Positions 1 to 6,336 of a DNA stretch of 7,461 nucleotides are shown piece by piece. Position 1 is the first letter of the stretch; each line of letters begins with the position of its first letter. The notes under the pieces are model-generated. The model saw nothing but the letters and a program-made list of their open reading frames with translations, had not been told where the DNA came from and ran no database searches. Origin of the DNA: Paracoccaceae bacterium (GTDB lineage: Bacteria; Pseudomonadota; Alphaproteobacteria; Rhodobacterales; Rhodobacteraceae); assembly GCA_007119835.1 (NCBI GenBank), contig SKOX01000016.1, positions 1 to 7,461 on the forward strand. Direction: 5' to 3'. A program made the translations under genes and the position numbers.

Positions 1-1
1 C

Positions 2-76
2 CAGCGCCGGGCGCGGGCGGACGGCGCCGCCAAACCGGCGCCGGAGGCGCCGAACCCGCCACAGGACAAGGACTAG
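2..76 (+). CDS. Possible C-terminal tail of an upstream gene (partial)
   Basis: The frame beginning at base 2 is open to a TAG at 74-76. It would encode about 24 residues rich in Ala, Pro, Arg and charged residues and ending in QDKD. Such a composition fits a disordered C-terminal tail, but a frame this short stays open easily at this GC content. The stop lies 10 bases before the murA start, a spacing that would suit a continuing operon. No family can be recognised. The murA frame is also open upstream of its ATG, so this could equally be plain 5' flank. Confidence 0.3.
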   Translation, partial: QRRARADGAAKPAPEAPNPPQDKD

Positions 77-86
77 CATCCGAGCC

Positions 87-1370
87 ATGGACAGCATCCT
101 CGTGCGCGGCGGCCGCGCCCTGACCGGACGGATCCCGATCGCCGGCTCGAAGAACGCCTGCCTGACGCTGATGCCGGCGGCGCTGCTCACCGACGAGCCG
201 CTGACGCTCACCAACGCACCCCGCCTCGCCGACGTGCGCACGATGGCGACGCTGCTTCAGTCGCTCGGCTGCGAGGTGGCGCACCTGCAGGACGGGCGCG
301 TGCTCGTCGTCGGCGCCGAGACGATCGCGAGCCACCGCGCCGACTACGACATCGTGCGCCGGATGCGCGCCTCGGTCCTCGTCCTCGGGCCGCTGCTCGC
401 GCGCGAGGGCCGGGCGATCGTCTCGCTGCCCGGCGGCTGCGCGATCGGCGCGCGGCCCGTGGACCTGCACCTGCAGGCGCTCGCCGCCCTCGGGGCCGAG
501 CTCGACCTCCGGGACGGCTACGTCCACGCCGCAGCGCCCCGCGGCCTCGTCGGCGCGCGCTTCGCGTTTCCGATCGTCTCGGTCGGCGCCACCGAGAACC
601 TGATGATGACGGCGACGCTCGCGCGTGGCACGACCGTGATCGAGAACGCCGCCTGCGAGCCCGAGATCGTCGACCTCGCCCGCTGTCTGCGCCGCATGGG
701 CGCGGCGATCGAGGGCGAGGGCACCGGCACCATCGTGGTCGAGGGCGTCGAGCGTCTCCACGGCGCGACCCATCCGGTGATCGCCGACCGCATCGAGCTC
801 GGCACCTACATGCTCGCCCCCGCGATCGCCGGCGGCGAGGTCGAGCTCGTCGGCGGCGAGCGCGGGCTCGTCGCAGCCTTCGCCGACAAGCTCGAGGCGA
901 CAGGCATCGAGATCGCCGAGACGCCGGGCGGCCTGCGCGTCGCGCGCCCGGGCGACGGGATCCGGCCGGTCGACGTCGTGACGGAGCCCTTCCCCGGCTT
1001 TCCGACCGACCTGCAGGCGCAGATGATGGCGCTGCTCACGCTCGCCGAGGGAACCTCGCGCCTCGAGGAGCGTATCTTCGAGAACCGCTTCATGCACGCG
1101 CCAGAGCTCATGCGGATGGGCGCCCGCATCGACGTGCATGGCGGCACCGCGACGGTGACCGGCGTCGACGCCCTTCGCGGCGCGCCGGTCATGGCGACCG
1201 ACCTGCGCGCCTCGGTGTCGCTGATCCTCGCGGGCCTCGCGGCGGAAGGCGAGACGCGGGTCGCGCGGGTCTATCACCTCGACCGCGGCTACGAGCGGGT
1301 CGAGGAGAAGCTTTCGGCCTGCGGCGCGGCGATCGAGCGCGTGGCCGAGAGCAAATCGGAGACCGGCTGA
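87..1370 (+). CDS. murA: UDP-N-acetylglucosamine 1-carboxyvinyltransferase MurA
   Basis: MurA carries out the first committed step of peptidoglycan synthesis in the cytoplasm, transferring enolpyruvate from phosphoenolpyruvate to UDP-N-acetylglucosamine. The 427-residue length is normal for the family (about 420-430). Visible signatures are Lys22-Asn23 in GSKNACL, the active-site loop [13 protein letters not shown] with Cys118 (equivalent to E. coli Cys115), the GFPTDLQAQ motif with Asp308 (equivalent to the catalytic Asp305), and a C-terminal [14 protein letters not shown] with the conserved Arg400. Having Cys rather than Asp in the loop predicts fosfomycin sensitivity at the target; this is inferred from family knowledge. 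The ATG at 87 gives the typical start MDSILVRGG. The frame stays open upstream but offers no better start. A possible AAGGA lies at 68-72, rather far from the ATG. The TGA overlaps the next gene's ATG by one base (TGATG), implying translational coupling. Confidence 0.97.
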   Translation: MDSILVRGGRALTGRIPIAGSKNACLTLMPAALLTDEPLTLTNAPRLADVRTMATLLQSLGCEVAHLQDGRVLVVGAETIASHRADYDIVRRMRASVLVLGPLLAREGRAIVSLPGGCAIGARPVDLHLQALAALGAELDLRDGYVHAAAPRGLVGARFAFPIVSVGATENLMMTATLARGTTVIENAACEPEIVDLARCLRRMGAAIEGEGTGTIVVEGVERLHGATHPVIADRIELGTYMLAPAIAGGEVELVGGERGLVAAFADKLEATGIEIAETPGGLRVARPGDGIRPVDVVTEPFPGFPTDLQAQMMALLTLAEGTSRLEERIFENRFMHAPELMRMGARIDVHGGTATVTGVDALRGAPVMATDLRASVSLILAGLAAEGETRVARVYHLDRGYERVEEKLSACGAAIERVAESKSETG

Positions 1371-1879
1371 TGGCGACCCGCCCGAAGAACGACCCGGCGC
1401 AGCAGGACGCACGCTTCGAGGACGCCGACGAGCGGCCGCTGCGCCTGCACGCCGTAGAACCCGAGGACCTGCCGATCATCTCCGCGCTCGTGCAGGACGC
1501 CGTGACCGAAGTCGGGCGCGCCGCCTGGGCGCGCCGCCGGCGCCGCTTCACAGTCATGCTGAACCGCTTCCGCTGGGAGGATGCCGAGCGCGCCGCGCGC
1601 GACGGGCGGCCGTTCGAGCGGGTCCAGTCGCTGCTCGTGGTCGACAGCGTGCTCCGCGTCCGCGCCCAGGACGTCGATCCGCGCGCCACCGAGACCGTGC
1701 TCTCCCTCCTCGCCCTCAGCTTCGAGCCCGGCGAGGACGGCGCAGGCACCTTGCGGGTGACGCTCGCCGGCGATGGCGAGGTGGCGATCGACGTCGAATG
1801 TCTCGACGTCGCGCTCTGCGACGTCTCCGCACCCTATGTGGCGCGTGCCGCGGCCGCGCCTGCGCACAGATCCGACTGA
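1370..1879 (+). CDS. DUF2948 family protein, function unknown
   Basis: This 169-residue soluble protein matches, from memory, the DUF2948 family of Alphaproteobacteria. The core begins near residue 23 with PLRLHAVEPEDLPIISALVQ, followed by a basic stretch (RRRRRFTVMLNRFRWE, about 56-71), then RVQSLLVVDSVLRVRAQDVD and VLSLLALSFEP. It ends in an acidic DVECLDVALCDVSAPY segment. No catalytic motif, signal peptide or membrane segment is visible, and no biochemical role is known to me. The first 20 or so residues are hydrophilic and look dispensable. The start is the ATG that overlaps the murA stop by one base, with GGAG at 1358-1361 eight bases upstream, so the start is well supported. hisD begins only six bases after its stop. 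Position argues for co-expression with murA and hisD but does not reveal function. Confidence 0.9.
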   Translation: MATRPKNDPAQQDARFEDADERPLRLHAVEPEDLPIISALVQDAVTEVGRAAWARRRRRFTVMLNRFRWEDAERAARDGRPFERVQSLLVVDSVLRVRAQDVDPRATETVLSLLALSFEPGEDGAGTLRVTLAGDGEVAIDVECLDVALCDVSAPYVARAAAAPAHRSD

Positions 1880-1885
1880 ACCACC

Positions 1886-3199
1886 ATGCCCCTCCGCCTC
1901 GCCACCGCCGATCCGGCTTTCGCCGCCCAGTTCGCCGCCTTCCTCGCCGCGCGCCGCGAAGCCGAAGAGGACGTCGGCGCCGAGGTCGGCGCGATCATCG
2001 CCGATGTCCGCGCCCGGGGCGACGCCGCCCTGATCGAGATGACCGCCCGCTGGGACCGCCTCGAGCTCACGCCGGCGACGCTCGCGCTGTCGCCCGAAGA
2101 GATCGACGCCGCCGTCGCCGCCGTTCCCACCACCGAGCGCGAGGCGCTCGAGTTCGCCGCCGCGCGCATCCAGGCCTACCACGACCGGCAGCGGCCGGAA
2201 GACGCGCGCTGGACCGACGCCAGCGGCGCCGAACTCGGCTGGCGCTGGACGCCCGTCGAGGCCGCGGGGCTGTACGTTCCCGGCGGCCTCGCCTCCTACC
2301 CGTCCTCGGTGCTGATGAACGCGATCCCCGCCCGCGTCGCCGGCGTCGAGCGGCTGGTGATCTGCGCGCCGACGCCGGAGGGTCGCGTGAACCCGCTCGT
2401 GCTCCTCGCCGCGCGCCTCGCCGGCATCGAGACCGTCTACCGCATCGGCGGCGCCCAGGCGATCGCGGCGCTCGCCTACGGCACCGAGACGATCGCAGCC
2501 GTCGACAAGATCACCGGCCCCGGCAACGCCTATGTCGCCGCGGCCAAGGCGCGTGTCTTCGGCCGCGTCGGCATCGACATGATCGCCGGGCCCTCCGAGG
2601 TCCTGATCCTCGCCGACGCCGACAACGATCCCGACTGGATCGCCCTCGACCTCCTCGCCCAGGCGGAGCACGACGCTTCAGCGCAGTCGATACTCGTCAC
2701 CGACGACGCCGCCTTCGCCGAGGCCGTCGCCGCCGCGGTCGAGGCGCGCCTCGCCACCCTGTCGCGGCGCGCGGTGGCCGGGGCCTCGTGGCGGAATTTC
2801 GGCGCGCTCATCACGGTCGGCGACTGGGACGAGGCCGTGGCCATCACCGATTGCATCGCGCCCGAGCATCTCCAGATCATGACCGCCGATCCCGAGGCGC
2901 TCGCGGCGCGCATCCGCCACGCCGGCGCGATCTTCCTCGGTGCGCTCACGCCGGAGGCGATCGGCGACTATGTCGGCGGTCCCAACCACGTGCTGCCGAC
3001 CGCCCGCTCGGCGCGCTTCTCCTCCGGCCTCTCGGTCCTTGACTTCATGAAGCGAACGACGCTGGCCCGCCTCTCGCCCGGCGCGCTCGCCGCGGTCGGC
3101 CCGGCGGCCGAGACGCTGGCCGAGGCAGAGGGGCTCGAGGCGCACGCGCTTTCCATCGCCGCCCGCCGCGCGCGCCTGAATGCGGACGGCAGCCAATGA
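1886..3199 (+). CDS. hisD: Histidinol dehydrogenase HisD
   Basis: HisD catalyses the last two steps of histidine biosynthesis, the NAD-dependent, zinc-dependent four-electron oxidation of L-histidinol to L-histidine in the cytoplasm. At 437 residues it is full length. Zinc ligands fall almost exactly on E. coli numbering: Gln259 and His262 in LLAQAEHDA, Asp361 in IGDYVGGPNH, and His420 in GLEAHALS. The catalytic Glu327-His328 pair is present in CIAPEHLQIM. Other signatures are the GLYVPGG motif near residue 128, GGAQAIAALAYGT (188-200), DKITGPGNAYV (207-217) and MIAGPSEVLI (232-241). All key residues are present, so an active enzyme is expected. It starts six bases after the DUF2948 gene with no convincing Shine-Dalgarno sequence, suggesting coupled translation. 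Its TGA overlaps the UPF0262 start by four bases. No other his gene is in the window. Confidence 0.97.
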   Translation: MPLRLATADPAFAAQFAAFLAARREAEEDVGAEVGAIIADVRARGDAALIEMTARWDRLELTPATLALSPEEIDAAVAAVPTTEREALEFAAARIQAYHDRQRPEDARWTDASGAELGWRWTPVEAAGLYVPGGLASYPSSVLMNAIPARVAGVERLVICAPTPEGRVNPLVLLAARLAGIETVYRIGGAQAIAALAYGTETIAAVDKITGPGNAYVAAAKARVFGRVGIDMIAGPSEVLILADADNDPDWIALDLLAQAEHDASAQSILVTDDAAFAEAVAAAVEARLATLSRRAVAGASWRNFGALITVGDWDEAVAITDCIAPEHLQIMTADPEALAARIRHAGAIFLGALTPEAIGDYVGGPNHVLPTARSARFSSGLSVLDFMKRTTLARLSPGALAAVGPAAETLAEAEGLEAHALSIAARRARLNADGSQ

Positions 3200-3693
3200 G
3201 CGCGGGCGAGAGCGCGGCCCGCCTCGTGGACGTGGCGCTCGACGAGACCGGGCTGCCTGCGCCCTCGCCGGAACTCGAGCAGGAGCGCCGCATCGCCGTC
3301 TTCGACCTCATCGAGCACAACGCCTTCGCGCCGCTGCCGGACAAGGACGGCGCGCCGCCGGCCGGTCCCTACCGCCTGACGCTCGGGCTGAAGGGCGAGC
3401 GCATCGTCTTCGACATTGCGACGGCAGAAGGGGCGCCCGCCGCCGCCTTCGACCTCTCGCTGGCGCCCTTCGCCCAGGCCATCAAGGACTATTTCGAGAT
3501 CTGCGAGAGCTACACCAACGCGGTCAAGCGCCTGCCCCCGGCACAGATCGAGGCCATCGACACCGGGCGACGGCGGATCCACGACGAGGGCTCGCGGCTC
3601 CTGCTCGACCGGCTTTCCGGGCACGTCGCCACCGACCTCGCCACCGTCCGTCGGCTCTTCACCCTGATCTGCGTGCTCCAGCCCCAGGCCTAG
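3196..3693 (+). CDS. UPF0262 family protein, function unknown
   Basis: This 165-residue soluble protein belongs to the UPF0262 family, recognised by RLVDVALDE near the N-terminus, ERRIAVFDLIEHNAFAPL, PYRLTLGLKGERIVFDI, and the strongly characteristic KDYFEICESYTNAVKR (about 97-112). These are followed by IEAIDTGRRRIHDEGSRLL and a C-terminal RRLFTLICVL. Length is typical for the family. No membrane segment, signal peptide or obvious catalytic motif is visible, and I know of no assigned biochemical role. In many alphaproteobacteria it follows hisD, as here. The start ATG overlaps the hisD stop (ATGA), so translation is probably coupled. The TAG stop shares a CTAG with the stop of a convergent gene on the other strand, which leaves no room for a terminator between the two coding regions. 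Confidence 0.93.
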   Translation: MSAGESAARLVDVALDETGLPAPSPELEQERRIAVFDLIEHNAFAPLPDKDGAPPAGPYRLTLGLKGERIVFDIATAEGAPAAAFDLSLAPFAQAIKDYFEICESYTNAVKRLPPAQIEAIDTGRRRIHDEGSRLLLDRLSGHVATDLATVRRLFTLICVLQPQA

Positions 3694-3992
3694 CTGTCCG
3701 GGCGCCCACCGCCCGCCCGCCGCCGGTCCAGCCGCCGCCGGACCCCACGGACAGCCAGCCTCGCGACGGGAAGCGCAACGAGGGCCGCCGTCCCCGCCCC
3801 CGCGTAGGCGAGAAGAACCCAGACCCCGGCCAGCCCGCGCATCGCCGCCACACCGGCGGCGACGGCGCCGGCGACGACCGAGACCAGCAGACTGCCGAGG
3901 ATGTCGGGCATCGCGGCCGGAGGCTGCATGCCACCGGCCGCACCCTGCTTGCCACCCCCTTCGCCGTCGCCTTCCCGCCCTTCGTTCTCCAA
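3690..3992 (-). CDS. Predicted small two-helix membrane protein (TTG start)
   Basis: I do not recognise the family. The 100-residue product has a Gly/Glu-rich hydrophilic N-terminus (about 1-28), a hydrophobic stretch at about 31-50 (ILGSLLVSVVAGAVAAGVAA), a very short turn (MRG), a second hydrophobic stretch at about 54-81, and an Arg-rich tail (82-92). By the positive-inside rule the tail, and so both ends of the hairpin, would be cytoplasmic. The TTG start at 3992 is supported by GGAGG six bases upstream. Alternative ATGs at 3929 (79 residues) and 3911 would keep both helices. By my count about 84 of 100 codons end in G or C, consistent with coding but slightly below the neighbouring genes. 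It converges on the UPF0262 gene and diverges from infA. A fortuitous frame cannot be excluded, because other frames here are open too. Confidence 0.6.
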   Translation of the reverse strand: MENEGREGDGEGGGKQGAAGGMQPPAAMPDILGSLLVSVVAGAVAAGVAAMRGLAGVWVLLAYAGAGTAALVALPVARLAVRGVRRRLDRRRAGGGRPDS

Positions 3993-4165
3993 GACGAGCC
4001 TCCGCCGATTCTGACCACAGAACCGTTCGCCCCGGCGACGATATCATGGTTCACGCGGCGCACGCGGCCTGAAACACTTGCCTTTGGCGGCTTTATCCAC
4101 CATCTAACCGCCGCGGGGTGGAACGCTGCTCCTTCCCGCTTGTCGAAATATTTTGCGGAGCACAC
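3993..4165. promoter_or_regulatory. Divergent intergenic region with infA leader and promoter
   Basis: These 173 bases separate the minus-strand small gene from infA and are clearly less GC-rich than the coding DNA. They are the only plausible site in the window for a promoter driving infA, maf and the RNase gene. On the plus strand TTGCCT at 4078-4083 is a reasonable -35 element. The matching -10 near 4101-4107 (CATCTAA) is poor, so the promoter assignment is tentative. An AT patch (AAATATTTT, 4146-4154) and GGAG at 4157-4160, five bases before the infA ATG, form the translation start region. On the minus strand ATGATA near 4041-4046 could be a -10 for the divergent gene, without a clear -35. 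A near-perfect 9-base tandem repeat (CACGCGGCG/CACGCGGCC) lies at 4052-4069 and may be chance. Confidence 0.45.
3999..4003 (-). promoter_or_regulatory. Shine-Dalgarno sequence deciding the TTG start of the small membrane-protein gene
   Basis: On the minus strand the bases read GGAGG, a full anti-16S match, followed by a six-base spacer (CTCGTC) and then TTG GAG AAC. Most genes in this window have weaker ribosome-binding sites, so this match is the main reason for preferring TTG at 3992 over the internal ATGs. Confidence 0.55.
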
Positions 4166-4384
4166 ATGGCCAAGGAAGAGCTTCTTGAATTCCCCGGGGT
4201 CGTGAAAGAGCTTCTGCCCAACGCGACTTTCCGGGTGGAGCTCGAGAACGGCCATACCATCATCGCCCACACCGCCGGCAAGATGCGCAAGAACCGCATT
4301 CGCGTCCTCGCGGGCGACAAGGTCCAGGTGGAGATGACCCCCTACGACCTGACCAAGGGACGGATCAACTACCGGTTCAAGTGA
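4166..4384 (+). CDS. infA: Translation initiation factor IF-1
   Basis: IF-1 binds the A site of the 30S ribosomal subunit with IF-2 and IF-3 during initiation. The product is 72 residues, the standard length, and is essentially one OB (S1-like) fold. It begins [19 protein letters not shown], continues with [22 protein letters not shown], and has the conserved [19 protein letters not shown]-terminus. The ATG at 4166 is chosen because it gives the universal IF-1 N-terminus and has GGAG five bases upstream. An in-frame GTG at 4118 would add 16 residues unlike the family. The stop overlaps the maf ATG by one base (TGATG), tying maf expression to infA. It probably has its own promoter in the intergenic DNA just upstream. 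Confidence 0.97.
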   Translation: MAKEELLEFPGVVKELLPNATFRVELENGHTIIAHTAGKMRKNRIRVLAGDKVQVEMTPYDLTKGRINYRFK

Positions 4385-5019
4385 TGTCCGTGGCGGCCGA
4401 AGCGAAGCCCGGCCGCGAGGGCGCAGCCCAAAGCCGTCCGCGCCTCGTGCTCGCCTCGGCGAGCCCGCGACGTCTGGACCTCCTGGCCCAGGTCGGCATT
4501 CACCCAGCCGCCGTCGCGCCGGCCGACGTCGACGAAACGCCCCGACCGCGCGAGCTGCCCCGCCCCTACGCACAGCGCCTCGCGCACGCCAAGGCGGAGG
4601 CAGCCGCCGCACGCGATCCCGAAGCCTTCGTCCTCGCCGCCGACACCGTCGTCGCCGCCGGCCGCCGCATCCTCGGCAAGCCGCGGGACGCGAAGGAGGC
4701 CGAGCGCTTCCTGAGCCTCCTCTCGGGCCGCCGACACCGCGTCATCACGGCCGTCGCGCTGGCGTCCGGCGGCAGCATCCGCGTGCGGGCCGTGGAAACC
4801 GCCGTCCGCTTCAAGCGCCTGTCGGACGCGGAAATCCGGGACTACCTTGCGAGCAGCGAGTGGCAGGGCAAGGCCGGCGGCTACGCCATCCAGGGCCGCG
4901 CCGCAGCCTTCGTTCCCTGGATCGGCGGCTCCTACACCAACGTCGTCGGCCTGCCGCTCACCGAGACACTGGGCCTGCTGCACGGCGCAGGCCTGCCCCT
5001 GCCAGGTCGAGGCGCATGA
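4384..5019 (+). CDS. maf: Maf family nucleoside triphosphate pyrophosphatase
   Basis: Maf proteins hydrolyse non-canonical or modified nucleoside triphosphates, and some also dTTP and UTP, to the monophosphate and pyrophosphate, keeping the nucleotide pool clean. Signatures in the 211-residue product are [14 protein letters not shown] (21-34, with the Ser-x-x-Arg motif), DVDET (48-52), AADTVVA (85-91, with the probable catalytic Asp87), GKPRD, and KAGGYAIQG (163-171). The GYAIQG motif and the following [12 protein letters not shown] resemble the YhdE (dTTP/UTP) branch more than the YceF (m7GTP) branch, so I favour the former. About 18 residues precede the conserved core, a modest N-terminal extension. 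The ATG at 4384 overlaps the infA stop; a GTG at 4381 is the only close alternative. No clear Shine-Dalgarno sequence is present, consistent with coupling to infA. Confidence 0.93.
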   Translation: MSVAAEAKPGREGAAQSRPRLVLASASPRRLDLLAQVGIHPAAVAPADVDETPRPRELPRPYAQRLAHAKAEAAAARDPEAFVLAADTVVAAGRRILGKPRDAKEAERFLSLLSGRRHRVITAVALASGGSIRVRAVETAVRFKRLSDAEIRDYLASSEWQGKAGGYAIQGRAAAFVPWIGGSYTNVVGLPLTETLGLLHGAGLPLPGRGA

Positions 5020-5056
5020 TGCGATTGCCTGCCGCAGCCCGAAGCAACCGCACCCG

Positions 5057-6121
5057 ATGAAGGGCCCTCTTCTGCTCCTCGCCGCGCTCCCCGGCGGCCG
5101 CACCGCCGCGGCACGGCTCGTCGACGGACGGCTCGAGGATCTCCTGATCGACCCGCCGCCCGACGACCCGGCGCCGCGGCCCGGCGCGATCCATCTCGGC
5201 GTGCTCGGTCGGCCGATGAAGGGCGCGGGCGGCGCCTTCGTCGATCTCGGCTCCGGGCAGACCGGCTTCCTGCGCGAGACGCGCGGCCTCGCCCCCGGCC
5301 GCGCGGTGCTGGTCCAGGTGTCCGGCTGGGCCGAGCCGCACAAGGCGGCACCGGTCTCCCGCCGCCTGCTCGTCAAGGGCCGGCTTGCGATCCTCACGCC
5401 CGGCGCCCCCGGGCACAACCTCGCCCGCTCCACGCCCGAGGAGGCCCGCCCCCGTCTCGAGGCGCTGGCGAGCCGCGCCATGGCCGATGCGCCCGCCGAT
5501 CTCGGCCTCGTGCTCAGGACGGCAGCCGTGGAGGCCGCGGACGACGAGATCCTCGCAGAGATCGCCGCGCTGCGCGCCGACTGCGCGCAGCTTGCGGGCA
5601 AAGACCCGGCACCCGGGCTGCGGCGGGCCGCTCCGACCGCGGCCGAGGAGGCCCGTCGCGACTGGCCCGACCCGGGCGCGATCGTCTACGAGGGCCCCGA
5701 TGCCTTCGACCAGCACGCCGTCTGGGAAACCGTGACGGCGCTCCTTGCATCCTCGGTGCCGTTGCCGACCGGCGGGCGCCTGCATGTCGAGCCGACCCGC
5801 GCCCTCGTCGCCATCGACGTCGACACCGGCACCGACGCGAGCCCCGCCGCGGCGCTCAAAGCCAACCTCGCCGCCGCTCGCGAGCTCCCCCGCCAGCTTC
5901 GCCTCCGCGGCCTCGGCGGCCCCGTCCTCGTCGATTTCGCGCCGCTGCCGAAGAAGGACCGCCAGCGGGTGGCCGACGCACTCAAGGCCGCGCTTGCCCG
6001 CGACGGGATCGAGACGACGCTGGCCGGCTGGACGCCGATCGGCAACCTCGAGCTCCTGCGGAAACGCGCCCGCCGTCCGCTTGCCGACCTCATCAAGGGC
6101 GCCTTGCCGCCGGGCGTCTGA
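5057..6121 (+). CDS. Ribonuclease E/G family protein, short form without zinc-link
   Basis: This is a 354-residue member of the RNase E/G family of endoribonucleases, which process rRNA and start mRNA decay. In order: an S1-like segment (about 40-75, with GAGGAFVDLGSGQTGFL), the 5'-sensor-like LVLRTAAVEA with Arg154-Thr155 (equivalent to E. coli RNase E Arg169-Thr170), and the DNase I-like catalytic part. The metal-binding aspartates are Asp254 in AIDVDTG and Asp293 in VLVDFAPL, equivalent to Asp303 and Asp346. PRQLRLRGLGGP between them is diagnostic. It ends just after NLELLRKRARRPL, before where the CPxC zinc-link of RNase E and G would lie, and it has no small domain or degradosome scaffold. 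The ATG at 5057 gives MKGPLLLLAALPGG, family-like by recall. The frame is open upstream to 4847, but that part overlaps maf. No Shine-Dalgarno sequence is evident in the 37-base gap after maf. It may be an RNase G-like enzyme or a paralogue of a full RNase E elsewhere. Confidence 0.88.
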   Translation: MKGPLLLLAALPGGRTAAARLVDGRLEDLLIDPPPDDPAPRPGAIHLGVLGRPMKGAGGAFVDLGSGQTGFLRETRGLAPGRAVLVQVSGWAEPHKAAPVSRRLLVKGRLAILTPGAPGHNLARSTPEEARPRLEALASRAMADAPADLGLVLRTAAVEAADDEILAEIAALRADCAQLAGKDPAPGLRRAAPTAAEEARRDWPDPGAIVYEGPDAFDQHAVWETVTALLASSVPLPTGGRLHVEPTRALVAIDVDTGTDASPAAALKANLAAARELPRQLRLRGLGGPVLVDFAPLPKKDRQRVADALKAALARDGIETTLAGWTPIGNLELLRKRARRPLADLIKGALPPGV

Positions 6122-6177
6122 ACCGCTGCGCCGATCAAGTGCCGCTCCGACCGGGTTGGCAGCGGGCGCACACCGGC

Positions 6178-6194
6178 AACAAGCGATTGTTTTT
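6178..6194 (+). terminator. Weak candidate terminator after the RNase E/G gene
   Basis: A five-base-pair stem AACAA/TTGTT closes a GCGA (GNRA-type) tetraloop and is followed by TTT, giving a run of five T (6190-6194) about 57 bases after the RNase stop codon. The stem is almost all A-U and therefore weak. It coincides with the least GC-rich patch of this gap, which is why I note it at low confidence. Confidence 0.22.
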
Positions 6195-6278
6195 GCGAAC
6201 ACATTCAGGATGCCCAGGCGTGGACGGCGGGCGGTGCGGGTCGTCTCGATCCCTCGCCGGTCTAGCCCCGGAAACGCC

Positions 6279-6312
6279 GACGCCGGCGCCCCCTCAGGGA
6301 GACGCCGGCGTC
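6279..6312 (-). terminator. Strong hairpin, probable clpB terminator
   Basis: GACGCCGGCG at 6279-6288 and its exact reverse complement at 6303-6312 form a perfect ten-base-pair GC-rich stem. The 14-base loop can itself pair CCC (6291-6293) with GGG (6297-6299). The hairpin begins 24 bases beyond the clpB stop codon. In the clpB direction it is followed by GGCGTTTC, a short T run only, as is common for terminators in GC-rich alphaproteobacteria. In the other direction no T run follows, so it fits clpB better than the RNase gene, though it could stall transcripts from both sides. Confidence 0.62.
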
Positions 6313-6336
6313 GCAGGACGCCCATGCGGCCGAGCG

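Larger units (their letters stand above)
6122..6336. other. Non-coding gap between convergent RNase and clpB genes
   Basis: I see no gene in these 215 bases. A frame with a CPxC-type zinc finger, as expected for the yacG gene that often follows this RNase in alphaproteobacteria, is absent on the plus strand. No tRNA-like fold is apparent. The stretch holds the two hairpins listed separately, and the bases between them (about 6195-6278) show nothing I can assign. Confidence 0.6.

Noticed and set aside
1289..2671. A 460-residue open frame antisense to murA, DUF2948 and hisD
   Set aside because: It is a GC-driven shadow. The composition is Gly/Ala/Arg/Asp-rich with no recognisable family, and it lies opposite three convincingly identified genes.
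1798..3042. A 414-residue plus-strand frame within hisD
   Set aside because: It is dominated by Arg and Pro, as expected for a shifted frame of GC-rich coding DNA, and hisD explains the sequence with all catalytic residues.
3693..3755. Eight-base inverted repeat GCTGTCCG/CGGACAGC flanking a GC-rich 47-base interior just after the UPF0262 stop
   Set aside because: The spacing is long, no T run follows on either strand, and it lies inside the 3' coding part of the small minus-strand gene. Repeats of this size are expected by chance at this GC content.
4052..4069. Near-perfect 9-base tandem repeat in the infA upstream region as a possible operator
   Set aside because: Only two copies, 8 of 9 bases identical, built from common CGCGGC motifs, and not placed cleanly relative to a credible promoter. 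It is noted within the intergenic entry only.
3180..4205. A 341-residue plus-strand frame running from the hisD end to infA
   Set aside because: It overlaps the UPF0262 gene out of frame and has an Arg/Pro/Ala-rich, low-complexity translation. It shows no phosphatase motif such as CxxxxxR, so it is not the missing low-molecular-weight phosphatase.
4958..6325. A 455-residue minus-strand frame antisense to the RNase gene
   Set aside because: It is a shadow frame: no family is recognisable and the sense strand encodes an RNase E/G protein with its catalytic aspartates.
6122..6336. A yacG gene or a tRNA after the RNase gene
   Set aside because: No frame shows the paired CxxC motifs of YacG, and no cloverleaf could be drawn. 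The TCGATCC-like string near 6246 lacks partner stems.
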